A DNA stretch of 64,000 bases from Delphinapterus leucas (lineage: Eukaryota; Chordata; Mammalia; Artiodactyla; Monodontidae), in assembly GCF_002288925.2 (NCBI RefSeq), contig NW_022098021.1, positions 6,946,138 through 7,010,137 on the forward strand, in the 5' to 3' direction. Below the pieces are notes generated by a model. The model worked only from the letters and a program-made list of their open reading frames with translations, searched no databases and had not been told where the DNA came from. Positions within the stretch are counted from its first letter, which is position 1. Every line of letters starts with the position of its first letter. Made by a program: the position numbers and the translations under genes. This document shows, piece by piece, positions 23,116-34,410 of this stretch.

Positions 23116-24660
23116 ATGGCAATAGGAACATACATATCGATAATTACCTTAAATATAAATGGATTAAATGCTCCAACCAAAAGACGTAGACTGGCTGAAT
23201 GGATACAAAAACAAGACCTGTACATGTGCTGTCTACAAGACACCCACTTCAGACCTAGGGACACATACAGACTGAAAGTGAGGGTATGGAAAAAGATATT
23301 CCATGCACATGGAAATCAAAAGAAAGCAGGAGTAGCAATTCTCATATAAGACAAAATAGACTTTAAAATAAAGACTATTACAAGACACAAAGAAGAACAC
23401 TACATAATGATCAAGGGATCAATCCAAGGAGAAGATATAACAACTGTAAATATTTATGCACCCAACATAGGAGCACCTCAATACATAAGGCAAATGCTAA
23501 CAACCGTAAAAGGGGAAATTGACAGTAACACAATAATAGTGGGGGACTTTAACACCCCACTTTCACCAATGGACAGATCATCCAAAATGAAAATAAATAA
23601 GGAAACACAAGCTTTAAATGATACATTAAACAAGATGGGCTTAATTGATATTTATAGCACATTCCATCCAAAAGCAACAGAATACACTTTCTTCTCAAGT
23701 GCTCATGGAACATTCTCCAGGATAGATCATATCTTGGGTTACAAATCAAGCCTTGGTAAATTTAAGAAAACTGAAATCGTATCAAGTACCTTTTCCGACC
23801 ACAATGCTATGAGACTAGATATCAATTACAGGAAATAAATCTGTAAAAAGTACAAACACATGGAGGCTAAACAATACACTACTAAATAACCAAGAGATCA
23901 CTGAAGAGGAAATTAAAAAATACCTAGAAACAAATGACAATGAAAACACGATGACCCAAAACCTATGGGATGCAGCAAAAGCAGTTCTAAGAGAGAAGTT
24001 TATAGCAATACAATCCTACCTTAAGAAACAAGAAACATCTCAAATAAACAACCTAACCTTACACCTAAAGCAATTAGAGAACGAATGACAACAACAACAA
24101 AAAACCCCAAAGTTAGCAGAAGGAAAGAAATCATAAAGATCAGATCAGAAATAAATGAAAAAGAAATGAAGGAAACAGTAGCAAAGATCAATAAAACTAA
24201 AAGGTGGCTCTTTGAGAAGATAAATAAAATTGATAAACCATTAGCCAGACTCATCAAGAAAAAAAGGGAGAAGACTCAAATCAACAGAATTAGAAATGAA
24301 AAAGGAGAACTAACAACTGACACTGCAGAAACACAAAGGATCATGAGAGATTACTACAAGCAACTATATGCCAATAAAATGGACAACCTGGAAGAAATGG
24401 ACAAATTCTTAGAAATGCACAACCTGCCAAAACTGAATCAGGAAGAAATAGGAAGTATGAACAGACCAATCACAAGCACTGAAATTGAAACTGTGATTAA
24501 AAATCTTCCAACAAAAGCCCAGGACCAGATGGCTTCACAGGCAAATTCTATCAAACATTTAGAGAAGAGCTAACACCTATACTTCTCAAACTCTTCCAAA
24601 ATATAGCAGAGGGAGGAACACTCCCAAACTCATTCTACGAGGCCACCATCACCCTACAAC
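23116..24660 (+). pseudogene. L1 ORF2 remnant (endonuclease, start of RT)
   Basis: ORF2p carries an AP-like endonuclease and a reverse transcriptase. The frame opens at the ATG at 23116 with TLNINGLNAPTKRRRLAEW. Endonuclease motifs VGDFNTPLS (about 23540) and SDHNAM (about 23798) are kept. The usual glutamate of the LQETHF motif is aspartate here (codon 23239-23241). A TAA at 23347-23349 and stops after 23836 break the frame. Bases 24085-24573 are readable again ([25 protein letters not shown] region in pieces). The copy stops before the catalytic RT motifs. Confidence 0.9.
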
Positions 24661-25323
24661 AATAGTTAAAATCCATGTTGTTGAGCACACAATTGTATAA
24701 AGGTATAATTTGTATGGCAATAACAGCACATAGAAGGGGGAAGTGAATGAAACTATTTAGAAGCAAAGTTTTTGTTTACTATTTAAGTTAATTGGTATTA
24801 ATCCAAACTAGATTGTTGTAAGTCAAGAGTTAATTGTAACCCCCAGAGCAACCACTAAGAAATTAATTTAAATATACATAGTAAAATAAATGGCAAAGGA
24901 ATTAAAATAATACACTAGAAAATATCTAACATAAAAGGAGACAGTAATGGAGGAATAGAGGAATGAAAAAACCATGAGATATATAGAGAAAACAAATAGC
25001 AAGATGACAGACATAAATGCTACCTTATCAGTAATTATGTTAAGTGTAAATGGATTAATCACTCCCATTAAAAGAAAGAGATTGGTAGATTAAAAAAATG
25101 ATCCAACTATATGCTGTCTACAAGAGGTTCACTTTAGATTCAAAGACACGAATAGCTTGAAAGTAAAAGGATAGAAAAAAGATATACCACACAAAAACAG
25201 TAACCAAAGGAAAGCAGGAGTAGCTATATTAATATCAGACAGAAGAGACCTTAAAACAAAATTTGTTACTAGATATAAAGGAGGCCATTTTTTAATGATA
25301 AAATGGTCAGTCCATCAAAAAGA
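24661..25323 (+). mobile_element. Older L1M fragment (ORF1-ORF2 spacer and endonuclease)
   Basis: More decayed L1 in the same orientation, abutting the younger L1. Recognisable ORF2 start phrases include 'gtaaatggattaatcactcc', 'tatatgctgtctacaagagg' and 'aaagcaggagtagctatatt'. It ends inside the endonuclease region, where an inverted copy of its own upstream sequence begins. Confidence 0.8.
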
Positions 25324-25367
25324 TATTTTCTAGTGTATCATTTTAATTCCTTTGTCATTTATGCTAC
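24881..25367. repeat. Inverted repeat inside the old L1
   Basis: Bases 25321-25367 are the reverse complement of 24881-24927 (about 43 of 47 bases), for example 'tagtgtatcattttaattcc' against 'ggaattaaaataatacacta'. The spacer is about 390 bp. The order (sense piece, then antisense piece) does not fit the usual twin-priming 5' inversion. Sequence at 25381-25783 is unique with no gene. Confidence 0.8.
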
Positions 25368-25783
25368 TACAAATATAGTCAGGGAAGTGAGACCAGCAGT
25401 CATAGCTTTGGGGTGCAGGGTTGTGCTCAAGGTAACAGAGGAAGTGCTGAAGGAGATCATGAAAAGGGGGTGAGAACTGCCCCCTGCAGGAGAAACTGCA
25501 AAAGGCTTGGAAGTGAGAACAAATACAGTGTCTTGGAGAAAAATGAGGCACATAAGGTCCACTTGGGAGGGTTTTACATATCATGTCAATGAATTCAGTG
25601 TTTTTTCCTGTCGACAATAGGGAGTCACTGAACACTTTTGAGCCAAGGAGAAAGTGATGTCATGCCGAGTGGTGTTTTTGAAGATTAACCGGGCAGGGGT
25701 TTGTAGGACGGTTAGAGAGGTTGAGGAAGGAAGCCCAGCAGTCCGGTCACCAAGCAGGGTGGCCCTATCAAGAAAGGAGGAGA

Positions 25784-25972
25784 GGGACTTCCCTGGTGGT
25801 CCAGTGGATAAGACTCCGTGCTCCCAGTGCAGGGGGCCTGGGTTCGATCCCTGGTCAGGGAACTCGATCCCGCATGCATGCCGCAACTAAGAAGTCCACA
25901 TGCCGCAGCTAAGAAGTCCGCATGCCGCCACTAAGACCTGGCACAGCCAAAATAAATTAATATTTTTAAAAA
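25784..25972 (+). mobile_element. CHR-family SINE
   Basis: Head 'gggacttccctggtggtcca', B-box 'gggttcgatccctgg', and an A-rich tail. Perfect 14-bp TSDs aagaaaggaggaga lie at 25770-25783 and 25973-25986. Confidence 0.92.
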
Positions 25973-26004
25973 AAGAAAGGAGGAGATAATGAGACACAGG
26001 TGGG

Positions 26005-26175
26005 AGGGGAAGTTGCTGAGCACCGTGCAAATGCTCTGCATGTGCCAGCTCAGGTGACCTTCACACCCACCTGCGAAAGCATTGTTCTTAGCTTACAGAT
26101 GGTTCAAAACCAGTCCCAGTGCAGTTAGGTAACTTGCTGTGGTCATACAGCCAGGAAGTGGCAGGGGAGGCGGGG
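26005..26175 (-). mobile_element. MIR SINE
   Basis: Reverse MIR: 'cttagcttacagatggttc', 'taggtaacttgctgtggtc' and 'gccaggaagtggcaggg'. Confidence 0.7.
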
Positions 26176-28010
26176 CGTGGCCCCTGAGAATCTGATGTGC
26201 CTTTAAAACACCTGCGAACTGTTTGAAGTAGTCATTAGCTGAATAAATGCTTTTTCAGCAAGGGATAATAATTATATCAATAATCAGGTTCATCACGTAT
26301 TGGGTGCTACACTTATAAGCACTACCAGAGCAGAATTGGTCTCTATCCTTCTCACATGCACCAGGTAGTTTGACACAGTCCTCGAGCCTCACTGGATATT
26401 CGTAAGTACTTATTGACTGAAAGTCCTGGGGCCACTTGGAAAGTCACTGGAGCGAAGTTATCAGAGTCCACGTGTTTTCAAGCATCATTTCAATAGGTTT
26501 CCATCTGGAGGCAGCATGACGTTGGCGTCACCCTCAGTTCTGTCACCCACAGGCTACAGGCGGTTTTTAATGGACATGTTTAACACCAAACCGGTAGGTG
26601 GGGTCCGAGTGGCCATTTTTTTAAACGGCTCAGCTCTGAACTGGTTAATTTTTGCTCGTGTCCAATAACTTTTAAAAACTAGAATATGCTCAGGGTTAAA
26701 AGACTTTCTCAATATCCCTGCCTCACAACTAAGAAGGAGCGTAGAATTAGAATCCACTGCGTGTCATAACCTTAAGGTGACATTCTGACCCGACTTTGGA
26801 ATAAACAGACTTAAAACAGTATTTCACAAGAAGAAACAATTCCGTTATCTCCTAAATTTTAAGAGCTTTCAACTTTGCCTGTTTTCTCCTCTTGTAACTA
26901 TTAATGTAGATGGAGCATGGAAATCATCTTGTAGGAAGAACAGCTTCCTTTGTTGGCTAATGTTTTTTCCTTTTACTCACTATTGTGAAATGGAATTCCT
27001 TCATAGATGACGCTTAATGTTCCGTGTTAACCTCTCTTAAGGCTCTGTTGAGCATGACAAATGTGTGAATGATTACTCTTCGTTTTCATTGAGAAGATAA
27101 AACATTAATATATTAAATTTGTATTTTAAGCAAGTTCTTCTACATGAGGCTTTTAATTGTTTAGCCTTGTCGTTGACACATATGAGTTGAGTTGCCCAGT
27201 TTCCAACCGATGCTGCCCTTTCCCTTCAAGGTGCCGGGTGCTGTCTGGCTTCTTCACAGCCTTCTCCATCTGGCTTTCTCAGGAGGTAGAGCTGGTGTCC
27301 AGAGCAGTTCCATCGTGTGCTCACTTCTAACTCTGAGAACTACAGAGCAGTGGGGTGTCCCTCACAATTCGGGGGAGTAAGGGGTACTGCTTTTGAATCG
27401 CACACTTCTCTCTAGCATGAGCTCAATCCAACACATGAAGGATTGCAGATTCACTTCCTGTCTCATCAACTTGTCAGGGAAAGTTTCGAGCTGCAAAACA
27501 GCCTGTCCTTTTACCTTCAAAGCTTGAAAGCTCTTGGATCTAAGAAGGAAATAGCTTATTTGGGTTGAAAAAAGACAATTTAATTTTAGGATGGTTAAAC
27601 ACAGGGTTACTGAAACATTAAACCCAAACAACGTTTAGCCTAATAAGAGATTCGGGTGGTTCTGCTGGTACCTCCTTAATGCCACCTAGAACCAGGCATC
27701 CTTCCATTGGAGATGTGCAGTACTGAGGGGCTTACTGGGTGAGGGGAGAGGAAGCTGCCTTAGAGGTTCTGATGAGACAGGTTAGGAGGGCATATTTTGG
27801 AACAGGACTGTGAGCCGTGAGACAACAACCACGTGGTCCAAAGTTATCTTATGCACAGACACACGTGTGCACGTGAACAGACGCCCCCTCCCCTCCACAT
27901 GCACACAGCCTACAAGCCTGTCGGTGTTTGCAAAAGTCACTTGCCCACAAAGCCAAAAGGACTCTCACTAACCACGTGGTCTGGCAGGACTCTGACAGAT
28001 TAGGTTCGAC
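26176..28010. other. Unique intergenic sequence
   Basis: No gene or confident repeat is visible. The composition is moderately AT-rich and the few short open frames show no domain. Confidence 0.4.
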
Positions 28011-28014
28011 CATA

Positions 28015-28245
28015 GTGATTTAAAACCTTATTATTACCGGGTTATTAAATTACTCACTGTGTGATTAGATAAAGTACCCAACCTTTCTGAGCCTCAGTTT
28101 CTTAATCTATGAAATTAATTAAATAATTCCTTTTAGGCAGGGTTGTTGGTGAGGATTAGCAATAACAGCTGAGACATCCAGCACAGTAAGCGGAACACAG
28201 CCAGTGCCCAATACACAGTACTAATTGCTATGACTTTTATTCTTA
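28015..28245 (+). mobile_element. MIR SINE
   Basis: Long MIR copy: 'ctgagcctcagtttcttaat', 'gcagggttgttggtgagg', and a tail 'cagtgcccaatacacagta'. Confidence 0.75.
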
Positions 28246-28439
28246 TTTTTAAGCAGGGGATGAAGATCAGGGATTTGAGGAAAATGAATGTCAATCGTCT
28301 TTTTAAAAGAAATGTTGCAGGGCTAAAGTAGTTCTTCTTTAAAATGTTGTCCACAGTGTCCTTACCAGATCTTTAAGGTTGTGACCCTGTGTGTGTGTGT
28401 ATGTGTGAGATAAAACCTGCTTTAACAGCTATTTTTAAA

Positions 28440-28740
28440 ATTAATTATTTAATTAATTTATTTTTGGCTGCACTGGGTCTTCGTTGCTGCGCGCAGGCTT
28501 TCTCTAGTTGCGGTGAGCGGGGGCTACTCTTCGTTGCGGTGCGCGGGCTTCTCATTGCGGTGGCTTCTCTTGTTGCGGAGCACGGGCTCTAGGCGCGTGG
28601 GCTCTAGAGTACAGGCTCAGTAGTTGTGGCGCACGGGCTTAGTTGCTCCGCAGCATGTGGGATCTTCCCGGACCAGGGGTCGAACCTGGGTCCCCTGAAT
28701 TGGCAGGCAATTCTTAACCACTGCGCCTCCAGGGAAGTCC
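28440..28740 (-). mobile_element. CHR SINE, long type
   Basis: Antisense SINE ('ggctgcactgggtcttcg' through 'gcctccagggaagtcc'). Perfect 16-bp TSDs aacagctatttttaaa lie at 28424-28439 and 28741-28756. Confidence 0.94.
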
Positions 28741-29244
28741 AACAGCTATTTTTAAATCTTTTAAAATGTGTTGAAATTACATGTTTACAGGAATGGATGG
28801 GACTTCTGTTTCTGGTTCTGCAGGTAAGAAGCTTGCAAGTTGCCCCTCTGTCCTAACAAGTAAAAGTTGAACAGACTGAAAACCAACCCTAGGACCCAAT
28901 AAGAGAGGGAGGGGACACAGGACAAACCTTGGCCCCCAAGATTTGGAGAGACATCCAGGCAAGTACAGGGAGGAGCAGCTGCCCAAAGCAGACTCAGTGG
29001 GAACCAGTGCCAGGAACCAGTGCCGGGAGGAAAACCTCGGCTCTGACGGACAAACCCCTAGAGGCTCCGAGCAGACAAGTCTGAGAGCTAAAAACTCCAG
29101 GGGGACCCAGTCATAGGGGGCCCACAATCCTATGAGATTTACCTCCAGGAGCTCGGCCAGGTTCCCACAGTAAATATCAGAGAAAAGGCCCCCCCTGCTC
29201 CCAGCAGCCAGAGGGGAAAAGGAACTGTGCTGAAATACACCAGA

Positions 29245-29379
29245 CATATTTCTCTTGGGACTGACACATATACACTACTATACATAAAATAGATAACTAA
29301 TAAGAACCTACTGTATAGCGCAGGGAACTCTACTCAATATTCTGTAATGGCCTATATGGGAAAAGAATCTAAGAAAGAA

Positions 29380-29424
<45 letters not shown>

Positions 29425-29508
29425 AACTGATTCACTTTGCTGTACACCTGAAACTAACACAACATTATAAGTTAACTCTACTCCAGTAAAAATAAAATAG
29501 AATAAAAA
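29245..29508 (+). mobile_element. L1 3' UTR fragment inserted in the old L1
   Basis: 5'-truncated L1 of the cetartiodactyl type ('agataactaataagaaccta', 'gtataactgattcactttgc'). Perfect 13-bp TSDs gaaatacaccaga lie at 29232-29244 and 29509-29521, so the empty site in the host L1 is unambiguous. Confidence 0.93.
29383..29420. repeat. (AT)19 microsatellite
   Basis: Pure AT dinucleotide run inside the L1 3' UTR. It sits where related copies have a short 'tatatgtatatg'-type motif, so it probably grew from L1 sequence. Confidence 0.97.
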
Positions 29509-29689
29509 GAAATACACCAGAGCCCTCTATTCTTCTTAACAAGGCCTGCCATCAGGGGAAACTAGGTAACAAGACCTGCTGGGGTGTGCTCAGAGCCAGA
29601 CTGACTGGGGAAGGGACATAGTCACCTCCAGCCCACCCTAGCCAACCTGTCCCACCTAAAAGAGGAGAAAAAAACCCTGAGAAACACTT

Positions 29690-29962
29690 GTGAAGCTCAC
29701 AGGCCGGAGGCACAGACTCACGAAAACACTTCCCCGCCCTTCACACCTCACCGCCACATCACCGAAGGCCTATTTACAGCAGTTCCTTTTATCCAGCACA
29801 CCATGTCTAGCTATTAAGAAAAATTACAAGGTCTACCAAAAGGCAAAAATCACAGAGACAGAGCAAGCATCAGAACCGGACATGGAAAGCACATTGGAAT
29901 TATCAGACCAGGAATTTAAAACAACTCTGATTAATATGCTAAGGACTGTAATGGAGAAATAA
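29690..29962 (+). pseudogene. ORF1 N-terminal remnant of the old L1
   Basis: Ninety-codon open stretch with the conserved L1 ORF1 block ELSDQEFKTTLINMLR just before a stop. It is part of the L1M copy that hosts Tigger1 and is not a functional gene. The downstream part of ORF1 is displaced to 31083-31230 by the Tigger1 insertion and a deletion. Confidence 0.85.
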
Positions 29963-30083
29963 GACAGCACACAAGGACAGATGGGCAATGAAAGCAGCGA
30001 GACTGAAATCCTAAGAAGGAACCAGAAAGAAAGGCTAGAGATCAAAAGCGCTGTAACAGAAATGAAGAATGCCTTTGATGGGC

Positions 30084-31072
30084 TTATAGGCAGACCTTGT
30101 TTTATTGCACTTTGCTTTATTTTGAGTCACAGATACTGCATTTTTTTACCAGTCGAAGCAACCCTGCATAGAACAAGTCTATCTGCACTATTTTCCCAAC
30201 AGCATTTGCTCACTTTTATGTGTCTGTGTCACGTTTTGGTAATTCTCACAATATTTCAAACTTTTTCATTATTATTATATTGGTTAGAGTGCTATGTGAT
30301 CAGTGATCTTTGATGTTCCTATTGTAATTGTTTTGGGATGCCTCATACCACACCCACAGAAGATGGAGAACTTAATAAATGTGTGTTCTTTTTTCTTCCC
30401 CCCTTTTTTTGGCTGCGCCACATGGCTTGTGGGATCTTAGTTCCCCAACCAGGGATTGAACCCGCACCCTTGGCAGTGAAATCACGGAGTCCTAACCACT
30501 GGACCGCCAGGGAATTCCCAATAAATGTGTGTTCTGACTGCTCAACAGGGCCATTACCCTGTCTCTCTCCCTCCCTATTCCTTGAGACACAACAATATTG
30601 AAATTAGGCCAATTAATAACCGTACAATGGCCTTTAAGTGTTCAAGTGAAAGAAAGCATTGAACATCTCTCACTTTAAATCAAAAGCTAGAAGTTATTAA
30701 GCTTAGTGAGGAAGGCATATTGAAAGACTAGATAGGCTGAAAGCTAGGCTTCTTGAGCCAGTTAGCCAAGTTGTGAATAAAAAGGAAAAGTTCTTAAAGG
30801 AAAATGAGCATTGGCTTCAATTTGAAGTCACCATCTACATTAGTCCTTAACCAGAGTGTCAGCCTGTCCTTTGAAGCTTTGAAGCCAGGCATTGACTTTT
30901 CCTCTCCAGCTATGAAAGTCCTAGAAGGCTGTTTAGTCCACGTTGAAAACCTGGATGACAGCACAACTGTTTACAACATGATTTACTGAACATTTTAAAC
31001 CCACAGTTGAGACCTACTGCACAGAAAAAGAAAAAAAAAGATTCCTTTAAAAATATTACTGCTCACGGGTGA
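30084..31072 (+). mobile_element. Tigger1 DNA transposon, deleted and internally inverted
   Basis: Pogo-like TcMar-Tigger relic. The left end is clear ('aggcagaccttgttttattg') next to a TA. Transposase N-terminal sequence lies at 30620-30803 ('tcactttaaatcaaaagcta'). Bases 30804-30927 are transposase sequence in the opposite orientation (reading leftward, [14 protein letters not shown]). Bases 30945-31072 return to the plus orientation ('tggatgacagcacaactgtt'). The right terminal repeat and much of the coding region are missing. Confidence 0.88.
30390..30519 (-). mobile_element. CHR-family SINE inside Tigger1
   Basis: Short antisense SINE ('ggctgcgccacatggcttg' to 'ggaccgccagggaattccc'). Perfect 16-bp TSDs aataaatgtgtgttct lie at 30374-30389 and 30520-30535. 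The Tigger1 sequence continues across the empty site, so the SINE came later. Confidence 0.94.
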
Positions 31073-31295
31073 CTGTTGAGAAAAAAACCCACCCACCTGG
31101 AATTCTGTACCCTACAAAATTATCCTTCAAAAGTGAAGGAGAAATAAAGACTTTTTCAGACAAACATTCAGGAAATTTGTTGCCAGTAGACCTGCAATAT
31201 ATGTCAAAAGAAGTTCTTTCAAGAGAATGAAAAAATATAGGTCAGAAACTCAGATCTATGTAAAGAAAGAAAGAATATCAAAGAAAGAATAAGTG

Positions 31296-31632
31296 GGGAC
31301 TTCCCTGGTGGCACAGCGGTTAAGAATCCGCCTGCCAATGCAGGGGACACAGGTTTGAGCCGTGGTCCGAGAAGATCCCACATGCCGCGGAGCAACTAAG
31401 CCCGTGTGCCACAACTGCTGAGCCTGTGCTCTAGAGCCCGCGAGCCACAACTACTGAGCCCGTGTGCCACAACTACTGAAGCCCGCATGCCTGGAGCCTC
31501 TGCTCCGCAGCAAGAGAAGCCACCGCAATGAGAAGCCTGCGCACTGCAACAAAGAGTAGCCCCCGCTCGTCGCAACTAGAGAAAAGCCACACGCAGCAAC
31601 GAAGACCCAACGCAGCCAAAAGTAAATAAATA
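31296..31632 (+). mobile_element. CHR SINE, long type
   Basis: Plus-strand SINE from 'gggacttccctggtggcaca' to an A-rich 'aaataaataaaa' tail. Twelve-bp TSDs aaagaataagtg lie at 31284-31295 and 31633-31644. It sits in the old L1M between its ORF1 and ORF2 remnants. Confidence 0.93.
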
Positions 31633-32224
31633 AAAGAATAAGTGAAGGTAAAAAACCAAAAACTTTTATTTTTCTTATTCTCAATAATATTAGCAAAAAC
31701 ATATTGATTATGTATACTTATGTATTTGGTAACCTAGGTGAAATAGACCAATACCTTCAAAGACACAATCTGTCAAAAAAAATGAAAGATATGAATAGGC
31801 CTGTATCTATTAAAGAAATTGAATCAAGAATTAAAACCTTCCAACACAGAAATCACCATGCCCAGATGGGTTCACTGGTGAATTCAACCGAACATTTAAG
31901 AAAGAAATTACACCAATTTCCTACTATCTATTTCAGAGGATAGAAACAAAGGGAATACCTCTAGCTCATTCTATGAGGTCACTATTATCTTGATACCAAA
32001 ATCATACAAAGACACTACAAAGAAAAAATTAAAGATCAGTATCTTTCATGAATATAGAAGCAAAAATCCTCAACAAAATATTAGCAAATTGAATCCAAAA
32101 AAGTGTAAAAAGAATTATACACCATGACCTAGTGGGATTTATTCCAAGTATGCAAAGCTGGTTCAACATTCAAAAATCAATTAATATAACCCATCACATC
32201 AACAGACTGAAAAAGGAGCACGAG

Positions 32225-33065
32225 AATGTTCTGGAAGAGTTTAAGCCCAGCTCTCACCATTCCCCACCACACTGTCTTGGGATTATTGAAGCCCACCTGT
32301 TCCCACAGAAATAGGCAGGAGCAGCCCAGTTCTTGGTAGTATCAGCTCCCCCCAACCCAGCTGAGCTGAGGTGCTGATGACCCCAGGACTGGAGCCTGGC
32401 AACCTGGGGGCCCTGAGGGTTTACAGGTACAGCTCTGGGCAGTGCCATCGGTGAGGGGTGGCTGCAGTGTTTCTGTGGTTCCTGGGGCCTTACTCGGGAG
32501 CTTCCCTCCGCTCCCCTTAAACTCACCGTGGGAGACACACGAGGGCCTCCATCGTGGCTTCTTGGTAACACACGTTAGCAGAGAGGGAAGCGGACACGGT
32601 CAGGGAAACAGAGCTCCTAGGCCAAACCACACCTCTGCGGAGAACAACCACTAGAAGAAAGACATCAAGCCAACAGCATGCATCCCTGAAGCAGAACTGT
32701 TGGGATAAATGGACCAAGGGGTAAGTTAACACAATAAATAAGCTCAAAGAGGTAAGGGAGCATAAAAGTAATGTGAACCAGGGAAAGAAGTTACCGAATA
32801 GGAAGCAAGTGGCTGATATACTCAAAGTGGGGCAGGAGGTCATTCCGAGATCCAGTGGAATTCCCAGCACAGCAGATGGAACTCCAGCTCCCTTGTCTAC
32901 CCTGCCGCGCCCGGTGAGAGTGAGAGAGGTTACGGGGATACCATTAGCCGCAGCCTTCCTCAGATGTTAAGGGTGTGCTCTGCAGACCTAAATCAGTCCC
33001 TCACCACACACGAGCGAGTTGCAGCGCAGATGTGGAGAACAGTGCGCTGCACTGCGTAGAGAGTT
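32225..33065. other. Sequence without recognised features
   Basis: No gene was recognised. Some purine-rich stretches at 32640-32820 look like decayed repeat sequence but could not be assigned. Confidence 0.35.
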
Positions 33066-33069
33066 CATG

Positions 33070-33755
33070 TCTAAACCACGGGTCTGACTGGGTTATTCTC
33101 CAGCCGAAACACGTTTAGTGGCTTTCTGTCATCAGCAGAAGGAACTCAGAATGACACGTGAAGCTCTTTACATCCTGGCCCCAAACTACCTCCTGCCATT
33201 CTCCTCTAAGCACCTTACGATCTAACAACAGGGAAGTCTGCATCCCAGATGGCAAAGCAAAGAGCTTCCTTCCAAGCCCTGATTCTGCAGATCTGCGATC
33301 GCTGCCTGGAACCTCTGGGGAGGAGGAGTGTGGGACAGACGGCCGTGGTCCATCGGCGTGTGTGCCAGGGGCTCACGAGGTGGGGAAAGCTTGCCATGCT
33401 GTGAATTAATGAGCCTCTGCCAGAAGTCCTCACACATACCATGGTTTTTCATAGCTTCATGCCTTAGAAAACGCTGTTGCACTCGCCTAGAAGGTTCCTT
33501 CCCACTCTATCCACCAATTAAACTCCTACGCATCCTTCTAGGCCCCAGCCCCTCACCAGGAGCCTTAGCACCTTCCTTTCCACGAGGCCGCAGCTATGAT
33601 TCCAGGCACACATCACACAGCGCTGGGGGGTTGTCTGTGGATTCATCTCTCCAGCTGTGAACGCCTGGAAGGCAGGGACCAGGTTTCACTCTCCTCTTCA
33701 TCCCCTGTGGGATGTGCGGTGCCTGTCACATAGAGACCATTTGATAAATGCTTGA
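33070..33755 (+). mobile_element. L2 LINE fragment
   Basis: Long decayed L2: 'tacatcctggccccaaacta', then 'ctgtgaacgcctggaaggca', then 'gtgcctgtcacatagagacc' and 'gataaatgcttgac'. A stretch near 33220-33430 is less clear and may be an unrelated insertion. Confidence 0.7.
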
Positions 33756-34224
33756 CTTATTAATTAAATATGAATGTCTAGCTAGCTAATTAATCATAAT
33801 GGATAATTATACATTACTAGAAGATCTGTCCGGGATGATTCCTTGGAATTCCTGCCTTGAGGGAAAGTAAAATTAGTGTAGTCTGGCTGATCCTAGAGGC
33901 AGATCAGCATCATTTAATTACAGGTCTTGTTAGGCCTCCTCTGAGCACCTGCCTGTCCTCTAGACTGAGGCTCCCCGCCGGAAGGGTCCCCTGGTTTCCA
34001 CCACAGAGGCTGCCGGCCTAGCAGTGCAAGCCAGTGTCAAGCAGGGAATGTGTCCGAGATTAAAGGTTTGGTTTTCAAATCTCCTAGACCCCCAAAGATG
34101 ACCCTGTTCTGTGTTGGGAGACTTCACGTTCTTTAACAGGCAAAAGACCCGGGGCTGTCTGACCAGCCAGAATGAATGATTTTCGGTATCAAGCTGAGCT
34201 TCCTGAGGGTCGGGGCTCCATCCA
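33756..34224. other. Unique intergenic sequence
   Basis: No gene or repeat was recognised. The first part (33760-33830) is AT-rich with several 'ctagctaattaat'-type motifs. Confidence 0.35.
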
Positions 34225-34410
34225 GAGTGAGCACAGGGGTCCGGGGCACCCTTTACTGTCTCGTCTCTCACTGCACACTTCCCCATGCACATCCCCTGGG
34301 CTGCTTCGTCTCTGGGGGAGGTGTTTCCTCAACCTGGAATTCTCACCCCACTCCCGCCCAGCCCACCATCTACTGGTAAACACCTACTCACTGGTCTTTT
34401 AAAACTCAGG

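Larger units (their letters stand above)
20540..24660 (+). mobile_element. L1 with intact 5' end, truncated at the 3' end
   Basis: It starts at the L1 5' UTR head ('gtcaagatggcggactagg'). A GC-rich 5' UTR follows to about 21940, then an ORF1 remnant and an ORF2 remnant. ORF2 stops within the reverse-transcriptase region, just after the 'ggcacactcccaaactc'-type block near 24655. No 3' UTR or poly-A follows; sequence of an older L1 starts at once. Most L1 copies lose the 5' end, so losing the 3' end points to a later deletion or recombination. Confidence 0.9.
28800..32220 (+). mobile_element. Old L1M copy hosting four later insertions
   Basis: Decayed L1: 5' UTR at 28800-29650 (interrupted), ORF1 at about 29690-30080 and 31083-31290 (frame with LELSDQEFKTTLINMLR; C-terminal part 'aaagtgaaggagaaataaag'), and ORF2 pieces at 31645-32220. 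The ORF2 part lacks large internal stretches and has many stops. It is interrupted by an L1 3' end, a Tigger1 (which itself holds a SINE) and a long SINE, listed separately. Confidence 0.85.
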
